Below are positions 1 to 5,670 of a stretch of 6,643 bases of DNA, one piece after another (within the stretch, counting starts at the first letter, position 1; every line of letters starts with the position of its first letter). The notes under the pieces were generated by a model. The model made no database searches. It was not told where the DNA came from and worked only from the letters and a program-made list of their open reading frames with translations. The stretch is from a bacterium (GTDB lineage Bacteria; SZUA-79; Acidulodesulfobacterales; Acidulodesulfobacteraceae), in contig JAJYZM010000059.1 in the NCBI GenBank assembly GCA_021799935.1, positions 1 to 6,643 of the forward strand, read 5' to 3'. A program made the position numbers and the translations under genes.

Positions 1-2378
1 ATAAAGACAAAGAGGTTTATTCGGTAGATACGCCCCCGCCTTATGTTTCGTCGGCGCATCTTCATGTCGGACACGTTATGAGTTATTCTCAAGCCGAATT
101 TATTATCAGGTATAAGAGAATGAAAGGCTTTAACGTTTTTTATCCTATGGGTTTCGACGATAACGGTCTTCCGACCGAACGCTATGTCGAAAAAAAATAT
201 AAAATCAATAAATCCAAGATAACGAGGCAGGAATTTATAGACTTATGCCTGAAAGAGACTAAGGCCGGCATAGAAATATATAAATCTTTATGGAAATCCG
301 TTGGGATAAGCGCCGATTACGGATTGTCGTATTCTACGATAGACGAAAGATGCAGGAAAACAGCCCAAAAATCGTTTCTGGACCTTTACGGCAAAGGTCT
401 TATAGAACGGCGCAACGAACCTATACTCTGGTGTCCGCAGTGCAGAACATCGCTTGCGCAAGCCGACGTTATTCTCGAAGAATTCAGCGGCGTTCTTTAC
501 GATATAGAATTTAAATCCGCCGAAGGCGGAAGCCTTATAATATCTACGACGCGTCCGGAACTTTTGGGAGGATGCGTTGCCGTATATGCGAATCCGGCCG
601 ACGAAAGATACCGTTTTCTGGAGGGGCAAAGCGTTAAAACTCCTCTGTATAATAAAAACGTTCCGGTCAAATACGACGAGTCAGTAGATATGTCTTACGG
701 GACGGGGCTAATGATGGTTTGTACCTGGGGCGACGCCGAAGACGTTAAAAAATGGAAGGAGCATAATTTAGACACCGCAATAATAATAGACAGAGCGGGA
801 AGATTAAATGAATTATCCGGGGATTATACAGGATTAAACGTCAAGGACGCTAAAAAAAATATTGTAGAAGATTTAAGAAAAATGTCGCTTATAAAGGCGG
901 AAAAGCCTCTCGGCCATAACGTCGGCGTTCATGACAGGTGTATGTCGCCCGTCGAATTTATTCTTGCGGAACAGTGGTTTATAAAAATTCTTGACGGCAA
1001 AGACAAATTTATCGATGCCGGCAGTCAAATGACTTGGCATCCGGAGTTTATGAAAGCCCGCTATGACGAATGGATAAACAATCTGAAATGGGATTGGAAT
1101 ATTTCGAGGCAGAGATTTTACGGAGTTCCCTTTCCGGTCTGGTATTGCCCGGAATGCGGCGAAGCAGTTACCGCTTCTGAAAACGAACTGCCCGTGGACC
1201 CCGCCGTAAGTTTGCCTAAAATAGGGAAATGCCCAAAATGCGGCGGAAATAAATTTGAGCCGGAACCAGATGTTATGGATACATGGATGACGTCTTCGCT
1301 GACCCCGCTTATAAATTCGTTATGGGCATACGAAGACGCGGAAAGCAAAAAACTTTATAATATTATTTATCCTATGGGTTTGCGCCCGCAGGCCCAGGAA
1401 ATAATCCGTACCTGGCTGTTTTATACAGTGGTCAAATCGATTTACCACACCGGAGAATTGCCTTTTAAAGATATTATGATAAGCGGATGGGGTCTCGACA
1501 AAAACGGTAAAAAAATGTCAAAAAGCCTCGGCAATTTTGTAAGCCCGGAAGAAATAACCGCCAAGTACTCCGCCGATGCTCTCAGGTACTGGGCGTCTAG
1601 AGCAAACCTTGGGCAGGATTTGCGTTTTAACGAAGAAGACGTAGCCAACGGAAGAAGGCTGTCTATTAAAATATGGAATGCGGTAAGATTTTTAATAACA
1701 AACGTAGAACCGGAATTTAATCCCTATGAAAATAATATAACCGAATTGGGACTTAGCCGCATAGACGAATGGATATTGACGGAATTAGAAAATACCGTAA
1801 AGTCCTGCGGAAATTATATGGAATCTTACGACTATTCTTTATGCTTGAGGACTTTACAGGATTTTTTTTACAACTCCTATTGCGATAATTATTTGGAAAT
1901 AATCAAAAACGTGTTCTGGGACGAAAGCGAAGAAAATATGGCAAGGAAAAAATCCGTATTAAACGTTATGTATTTTGTCTCTTTAAACTTTATAAAAATT
2001 TTTGCGCCTTTTATGCCTTTTATAACAGAGGAACTTTATCTGACTTTTTATAAAAGATACGAAAAAGCTCAAAGTATCCATTTATCGCCGTGGCCTGAAT
2101 TTAGAAACGAATTAATTTTCGGGGATTCCGTAAAAGCTTCAGAAATATTGTTGAATATTCTTAACGCGTCAAGAAAATTGCGGACGAATTTAAACCTGCA
2201 TCAGAACCATAAAATAAACAAGATTTTAATTCAGACTTTAAACGCGGATTACGTCGGCATTATAAATGAAATATCAGGAGATATAAGGTCTGCGGTAAGA
2301 GCCGAACGGGCCGTGTTTTCCGATAAAGCGGATTTTAAAACCGGCGACGGCGATATTTTTATATCGCTGGAAAAATGA
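1..2378 (+). CDS. valS: Valyl-tRNA synthetase, archaeal/Rickettsia type, 5' end missing
   Basis: Cytoplasmic class Ia synthetase that charges tRNA-Val and hydrolyses mischarged Thr-tRNA-Val. The frame is open from base 3 to the TGA at 2376-2378, so the start lies upstream; I estimate 30-40 residues are missing. The ATG at 78 is internal, because the HIGH-type motif HVGH (63-74), preceded by TPPP, lies before it. Counting from that Met: GFDDNGLPTE at 25-34; CxxC at 119/122; CP1 editing domain about 150-300 with STTRPE at 156-161 and GTG at 208-210; ISRQR at 342-346; a four-Cys zinc-ribbon-like insert (C357, C360, C385, C388); DVMDTW at 398-403; KMSKS at 479-483; helical anticodon-binding domain about 560-700. 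The protein stops about 65 residues later without the coiled-coil arm of E. coli-type ValS. GFDDNGLPTE, GTGLMMVCTWGD and LRPQAQEIIRTW are recalled from archaeal and rickettsial ValS and argue against IleS or LeuS. Function is certain; subtype is from remembered family sequences. Confidence 0.96.
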   Translation, partial: KDKEVYSVDTPPPYVSSAHLHVGHVMSYSQAEFIIRYKRMKGFNVFYPMGFDDNGLPTERYVEKKYKINKSKITRQEFIDLCLKETKAGIEIYKSLWKSVGISADYGLSYSTIDERCRKTAQKSFLDLYGKGLIERRNEPILWCPQCRTSLAQADVILEEFSGVLYDIEFKSAEGGSLIISTTRPELLGGCVAVYANPADERYRFLEGQSVKTPLYNKNVPVKYDESVDMSYGTGLMMVCTWGDAEDVKKWKEHNLDTAIIIDRAGRLNELSGDYTGLNVKDAKKNIVEDLRKMSLIKAEKPLGHNVGVHDRCMSPVEFILAEQWFIKILDGKDKFIDAGSQMTWHPEFMKARYDEWINNLKWDWNISRQRFYGVPFPVWYCPECGEAVTASENELPVDPAVSLPKIGKCPKCGGNKFEPEPDVMDTWMTSSLTPLINSLWAYEDAESKKLYNIIYPMGLRPQAQEIIRTWLFYTVVKSIYHTGELPFKDIMISGWGLDKNGKKMSKSLGNFVSPEEITAKYSADALRYWASRANLGQDLRFNEEDVANGRRLSIKIWNAVRFLITNVEPEFNPYENNITELGLSRIDEWILTELENTVKSCGNYMESYDYSLCLRTLQDFFYNSYCDNYLEIIKNVFWDESEENMARKKSVLNVMYFVSLNFIKIFAPFMPFITEELYLTFYKRYEKAQSIHLSPWPEFRNELIFGDSVKASEILLNILNASRKLRTNLNLHQNHKINKILIQTLNADYVGIINEISGDIRSAVRAERAVFSDKADFKTGDGDIFISLEK

Positions 2379-2380
2379 AA

Positions 2381-2409
2381 TTGACATTTTGCGATTTTAA
2401 TTTAATAAT
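2381..2409 (+). promoter_or_regulatory. Predicted sigma70-type promoter for rpmF-fab operon
   Basis: A perfect -35 hexamer TTGACA (2381-2386) starts two bases after the valS stop codon. A 17-base spacer leads to AATAAT (2404-2409), which matches TATAAT at 5 of 6 positions. The start of transcription would fall around 2415-2417, giving a leader of roughly 26 bases before the rpmF ATG. Position, spacing and the following Shine-Dalgarno agree. The caveat is AT-rich surroundings, which make -10-like hexamers common; the exact -35 is much less likely by chance. Confidence 0.72.
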
Positions 2410-2421
2410 ATAGCATATATT
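2407..2421. repeat. Small inverted repeat over the predicted start of transcription
   Basis: AATATA (2407-2412) and TATATT (2416-2421) form perfect 6-base arms around GCA. The element overlaps the end of the predicted -10 hexamer and the likely transcription start, where a repressor operator could sit. It consists almost wholly of A and T in an AT-rich gap, so chance is a real alternative. It does not resemble FapR or FabT sites as I remember them. Confidence 0.3.
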
Positions 2422-2430
2422 TTTATAAAA
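2421..2430. repeat. TTTTATAAAA palindrome in the rpmF leader
   Basis: A perfect 10-base palindrome that runs directly into the rpmF Shine-Dalgarno. The same ten bases occur in the plsX leader at 2655-2664. A further copy lies inside valS at 2046-2055, so the word is not exclusive to leaders and may reflect base composition. Confidence 0.3.
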
Positions 2431-2442
2431 GGAGATTTTTAA

Positions 2443-2634
2443 ATGGCAAATCCAAAAAAACGACATTCTAAGTGCAGAAGGGATAAAAGAAGAACTCACG
2501 ACAGCCTTACGCCGGCGAATTATTCTAAGTGTCCTAATTGCGGGGAACCCGTTCTCTCGCACAGAATGTGTCCAAACTGCAAAACATATAAGGGCAGAAA
2601 AGTCGTAACCGAAAAAGCGCCGGAAAGCTCTTGA
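2443..2634 (+). CDS. rpmF: 50S ribosomal protein L32, zinc-binding form
   Basis: Small basic protein of the large ribosomal subunit, 63 residues, within the normal L32 range of about 55-65. The N-terminus MANPKKRHSKCRRDKRRTH matches the L32 signature of a proline near the start followed by a dense Lys/Arg stretch and RRTH. Four cysteines in two CxxC pairs (C30, C33, C43, C46) form the zinc ribbon, so this is the Zn-binding (C+) paralogue; C11 is extra. The ATG is preceded by AAGGAGA (2429-2435) with a 7-base spacer, a strong ribosome binding site suited to a highly expressed protein. It lies 64 bases after valS, behind a predicted promoter, and 46 bases before plsX, its usual downstream partner. 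The DUF177 (YceD) gene that usually precedes rpmF is not here. Confidence 0.97.
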   Translation: MANPKKRHSKCRRDKRRTHDSLTPANYSKCPNCGEPVLSHRMCPNCKTYKGRKVVTEKAPESS

Positions 2635-2654
2635 TTCATTATATATCCCGTCAA

Positions 2655-2664
2655 TTTTATAAAA
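2655..2664. repeat. TTTTATAAAA palindrome in the plsX leader
   Basis: Second leader copy of the palindrome found before rpmF, extendable here to 12 bases (ATTTTATAAAAT, 2654-2665). It lies just upstream of the GGGGGAG ribosome binding site of plsX. It also contains TATAAA, but the only -35-like partner (TTGATT, 2631-2636) is 21 bases away, too far for a normal promoter. Confidence 0.3.
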
Positions 2665-2680
2665 TGGGGGAGATTATTTA

Positions 2681-3694
2681 ATGATTAGAATAGCTCTGGA
2701 CGGTTTCGGTTCCGATAAAGCTCCGGAGCCTGAGATTATGGGAGCGATAGCCGCCGTCGAGTCTAACAAGGATTTAGAGATAATAATAACCGGAGATGAG
2801 ACCGTCTTAAAAGACGTTATCCAAAAAAATAATTATCGCGGCACAAGAATTAAAATCGTAAATGCGCCTGAACGTATAACAATGCACGATTCTCCTTCGG
2901 CAGTGGTAAGGAATAAAAAAAACTCTTCGATGCGCGTTGCATACGAACTTGTTAAAAACAAAGAAGCGGACGCCATTATAAGCGCGGGCAACAGCGGAGC
3001 CTCCTTAGCTATAGCAATGTTTGTTTTTAAAAGGATAAAAGGTATCGATAGGCCTGCCATAGCGACTATTATGCCTGCCGTAGGCGGATATACCGTTTTG
3101 ATAGACGCGGGCGCCAACGTTGATGTAAAGCCTTACCATCTTGCGGAATTTGCAATAATGGGTTCCGAATACGCCTCTTTTATGAAGGGCATTAAAAATC
3201 CGAAGATAGGGATACTGAGCAACGGCGAGGAAGCGTCTAAGGGGAACGACCTAACCAGAGAGGCTTACGGGATAATAAAAAATACCGACCTAAATTTTTA
3301 CGGCTATGTAGAAGGCAGAGAAATATTTAACGGAAAGGTTGACGTAGTAGTCTGCGACGGATTTACGGGGAATGTTCTTTTAAAGGCATCCGAAACGCTC
3401 GCCGAAACGATGTTTAATCTTCTTAGAGAAGAAATAAATAAAAGTTTTATGGCTAAGTTAGGTTTCTTTATGGCGAGAAAATCGTTGAAAAAATTTAAAA
3501 AACTTGTCGACCACAACGAATACGGCGGCGCCCCGCTTCTCGGGGTTAACGGCGCGGCTTTTATCGCCCACGGCGGCGCAAGCCCCAAGGCTTTGGCGAG
3601 CGCGGTATTAGTCGCAAAACATTTTGTGGAAAGGGGTATAAACGTCAATATAAGCCATAAAATAGAAGCCAATGCAAATAATATAGGCTCTTAA
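2681..3694 (+). CDS. plsX: Phosphate acyltransferase PlsX
   Basis: Peripheral membrane or cytosolic enzyme that makes acyl-phosphate from acyl-ACP and inorganic phosphate, feeding PlsY and so phosphatidic acid synthesis. It has 337 residues, normal for the family. Family blocks in order: N-terminal DGFGSDKAP (7-15), SAGNSGA (101-107), KGIDRPA (120-126), IDAGANVD (141-148), LSNGEEASKGND (179-190), VCDGFTGNV (224-232) and YGGAPLLGVNG (281-291). The first block is usually close to DAMGGD, so it is slightly divergent, but the aspartates and first glycine are kept. The ATG has GGGGGAG (2666-2672) eight bases upstream. It follows rpmF by 46 bases and precedes fabH by 16, the conserved rpmF-plsX-fabH order. 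There is no signal peptide and no break in the frame. Confidence 0.97.
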   Translation: MIRIALDGFGSDKAPEPEIMGAIAAVESNKDLEIIITGDETVLKDVIQKNNYRGTRIKIVNAPERITMHDSPSAVVRNKKNSSMRVAYELVKNKEADAIISAGNSGASLAIAMFVFKRIKGIDRPAIATIMPAVGGYTVLIDAGANVDVKPYHLAEFAIMGSEYASFMKGIKNPKIGILSNGEEASKGNDLTREAYGIIKNTDLNFYGYVEGREIFNGKVDVVVCDGFTGNVLLKASETLAETMFNLLREEINKSFMAKLGFFMARKSLKKFKKLVDHNEYGGAPLLGVNGAAFIAHGGASPKALASAVLVAKHFVERGINVNISHKIEANANNIGS

Positions 3695-3699
3695 GAGGA
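3693..3699 (+). promoter_or_regulatory. Ribosome binding site that supports the TTG start of fabH
   Basis: AAGAGGA overlaps the TAA stop of plsX (3692-3694) and lies 11 bases before TTG at 3711. In the fabH frame there is a TAA at 3705-3707, so no start is possible between it and the TTG. The overlap of stop codon and Shine-Dalgarno suggests that fabH translation is coupled to plsX. Confidence 0.65.
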
Positions 3700-3710
3700 T
3701 TAAATAAAAA

Positions 3711-4694
3711 TTGATATATTCTAAAGTTATCGGGGTAGGTTCGTTCGTTCCGGAAAGAGTGCTTACTAACGATGAATTATGCGGGATAGTAGATACGTCG
3801 GATGAGTGGATTACTTCAAGGACTGGTATAAAAGAGCGGCGTATCGCGGAAGAAGGCTTAACGACGTCCGATATAGCCGCTGAGGCGGCAAGAAAAGCTA
3901 TTAAACTTTCGGGGTTAAATCCGCAGGATATTGAGCTGATATTAACGGGAACAATAACTCCGGATATGATTTTTCCGTCAACTTCCTGTATCGTACAGGA
4001 AAAACTGGGACTTAAAAATGCGGCGGCTTTCGACATAAGCGCCGGATGCAGCGGTTTTATATATTCTTTGTCGGTTGCGGACAATTTTATTAAAACCGGC
4101 AAGTATAAACATGTTTTAGTTATCGGGGCCGATTTGCTGTCGAGAATTACCGACTATACCGACAGGTCGACCTGCGTTCTATTCGGGGACGGCGGAGGAG
4201 CCTTAGTATTGACGACAAATACGGAAAATACGCGCGGCGTTTTATCGACCCATATGCATTCGGAAGGAGGACATGACGATATTCTCATGCTTAAAGGCGG
4301 CGGTTCTCTGATGCCGGCAAGCCTCGAAAGCGTTAATAACCGAGAGCATTATATAAAGATGAAGGGTTCGGAGCTTTTCAGGTATGCCGTTAATTATCTT
4401 AAAGCTGTGGCGGAAGAAGCCATAAAATTCAATGAACTTAAAGCGGAAGATATCGATTTATTCGTTCCGCATCAGGCTAACATTAGAATTATAGAAGCGA
4501 CGGCAAAAAAATTGAATTTTCCTATGGAAAAAGTTTTTGTAAACGTAGAAAAATACGGCAATACTTCAAGCGGTTCGATACCCATCGCTCTCGACGAAGC
4601 TTATAAATCGGGACGCTTAAAAGAAGGAAATCTTGTCTTGATAGATGCTATAGGCGCGGGTTTAACATGGGCATCTTCGATAATAAGATGGTGA
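3711..4694 (+). CDS. fabH: 3-oxoacyl-ACP synthase III (KAS III)
   Basis: Cytosolic thiolase-fold enzyme that condenses acetyl-CoA (or another short acyl-CoA) with malonyl-ACP to start fatty acid chains. It has 327 residues, close to the 317 of E. coli FabH. The catalytic triad is complete: C113 in SAGCSG, H254 in PHQAN and N284 in YGNTSS. Other family marks are DEWITSRTGIKERR (31-44), FGDGGGA (158-164, usually FGDGAGA) and the C-terminal IGAGLTW loop (314-320). The start is TTG: an in-frame TAA lies at 3705-3707, and the conserved N-terminus (IYSKVIGVGSFVPE) begins right after the TTG, so no ATG would fit. It lies 16 bases after plsX and 16 before fabK. Branched-chain versus acetyl primer preference cannot be read from the sequence. 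Confidence 0.97.
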   Translation: MIYSKVIGVGSFVPERVLTNDELCGIVDTSDEWITSRTGIKERRIAEEGLTTSDIAAEAARKAIKLSGLNPQDIELILTGTITPDMIFPSTSCIVQEKLGLKNAAAFDISAGCSGFIYSLSVADNFIKTGKYKHVLVIGADLLSRITDYTDRSTCVLFGDGGGALVLTTNTENTRGVLSTHMHSEGGHDDILMLKGGGSLMPASLESVNNREHYIKMKGSELFRYAVNYLKAVAEEAIKFNELKAEDIDLFVPHQANIRIIEATAKKLNFPMEKVFVNVEKYGNTSSGSIPIALDEAYKSGRLKEGNLVLIDAIGAGLTWASSIIRW

Positions 4695-4710
4695 AAACGG
4701 TGAAATAATA

Positions 4711-5655
4711 ATGATAAAATCTCCTATATGCGATATGCTGGGGATAAAATATCCCGTATTTCAGGGCGGAATGGCTTGGGCGTCTAACTATGAGCTTGCC
4801 TCCGCCGTTTCTAACGCCGGAGGTTTGGGAATTATAGGCGCCGGACAGATGCCGCCGGAACTTCTCGTTCAGGAAATAAGAAAAGCAAAAGAGAATACCG
4901 ATAAGCCTTTCGGAGTCAACCTCATACTTTATTTAACTTATATAGAAGAGCTGGTAGATGCGGTTATTCGGGAGGGCGTTCAGGTCGTAACGACAGGGGC
5001 AGGCAATGCCGGTCCTTACATAAAACGGTTTCACGATGCGGGCATAAAAGTTATACCGGTTATTCCTTCTTCCGCTCTGGCAAAGAGGGTGGAAAAGGCG
5101 GGTGCGGATGCCGTAATTGCGGAAGGAACCGAATCCGGCGGACATATAGGCGAAATTACTACTATGGCAATAGTTCCGCAGGTTGCCGACGCCGTCGGCA
5201 TACCGGTCATTGCGGCAGGAGGCATTGCGGATTACAGAGGATTTGCCGCGGCTTTATGCCTCGGCGCAAGCGGCATACAGATGGGTACGAGATTTCTTGC
5301 AACCAAAGAATGCCATGTGCATCAAAACTGGAAAGATATGGTCGTAAAAGCATCGGATAGGGACACCGTAGTTACGGGAAGGCCTACCGGCCATCCGGTA
5401 AGGGTTTTAAAAAACAGGCTTGCCAAAATGTTTCTCGAACTTGAAGAAAAGTGCGCGCCTGTTGCAGAGTATGAAAAACTCGGAACCGGAAAATTAAAAG
5501 CCGCTTCGGTTGACGGAGACGTCGAAATGGGTTCTTTAATGAGCGGACAGATAGCAGGGCTCATAAAAGAAGAAAAAACGGTAAAAGAAGTCATAGAGGA
5601 AATAGTTTCGCAGACGGAAGATTTTATTAAAAATACGGCTAAATTCATAAAATAA
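4711..5655 (+). CDS. fabK: Enoyl-ACP reductase II (FMN-dependent)
   Basis: Flavoprotein that reduces trans-2-enoyl-ACP with NAD(P)H, the last step of each elongation cycle. FabK is unrelated to FabI and is known to resist triclosan. It has 314 residues, the family size. The TIM-barrel motifs of the FabK/nitronate monooxygenase family are present: YPVFQGGMAW (14-23), AGGLGIIGAG (36-45), KPFGVN (65-70), TTGAGN (94-99), AEGTESGGHIG (137-147), IPVIAAGGIAD (164-174) and MGTRF (191-195). H145 aligns with the catalytic His144 of S. pneumoniae FabK, and near-identity over these blocks favours FabK over a plain nitronate monooxygenase, as does its place between fabH and fabD. GGTGA (4699-4703) lies seven bases before the ATG and serves as ribosome binding site. 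Intergenic distances are 16 bases upstream and 15 downstream. Confidence 0.94.
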   Translation: MIKSPICDMLGIKYPVFQGGMAWASNYELASAVSNAGGLGIIGAGQMPPELLVQEIRKAKENTDKPFGVNLILYLTYIEELVDAVIREGVQVVTTGAGNAGPYIKRFHDAGIKVIPVIPSSALAKRVEKAGADAVIAEGTESGGHIGEITTMAIVPQVADAVGIPVIAAGGIADYRGFAAALCLGASGIQMGTRFLATKECHVHQNWKDMVVKASDRDTVVTGRPTGHPVRVLKNRLAKMFLELEEKCAPVAEYEKLGTGKLKAASVDGDVEMGSLMSGQIAGLIKEEKTVKEVIEEIVSQTEDFIKNTAKFIK

Positions 5656-5670
5656 TATATAACATAACAA

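Noticed and set aside
190..197. Runs of eight A or T in valS (190-197, 852-859, 1862-1869) as frameshift sites
   Set aside because: The frame is intact on both sides of each run, the encoded residues fit the family, and there is no downstream frame that would extend a product.
290..514. Plus-strand open frame of 74 codons inside valS in another frame
   Set aside because: The valS frame here carries conserved synthetase sequence, including the CPQC block; the alternative is an Arg-rich out-of-frame reading.
2631..2663. Possible second promoter before plsX (TTGATT with TATAAA)
   Set aside because: The spacer would be 21 bases, outside the usual 16-19, and the -35 overlaps the rpmF stop codon in AT-rich sequence.
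3304..3672. Minus-strand open frame of 122 codons inside plsX
   Set aside because: It is fully covered by conserved PlsX motifs on the other strand and has no recognisable product.
3608..4102. Minus-strand open frame of 164 codons across the end of plsX and the start of fabH
   Set aside because: It lies opposite two clearly conserved genes, crosses their junction, and its translation shows no recognisable family. It is a shadow of the real frames.
5184..5200. Hairpin TGCCGAC-GCC-GTCGGCA
   Set aside because: A 7-base stem inside fabK with no T-run after it. It encodes conserved FabK residues (VADAVGI), so it is not a terminator.
4711..5655. Reading the fourth Fab gene as a nitronate monooxygenase
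   Set aside because: It belongs to the same superfamily, but the SGGHIG histidine, the close match to pneumococcal FabK and the place between fabH and fabD favour FabK.
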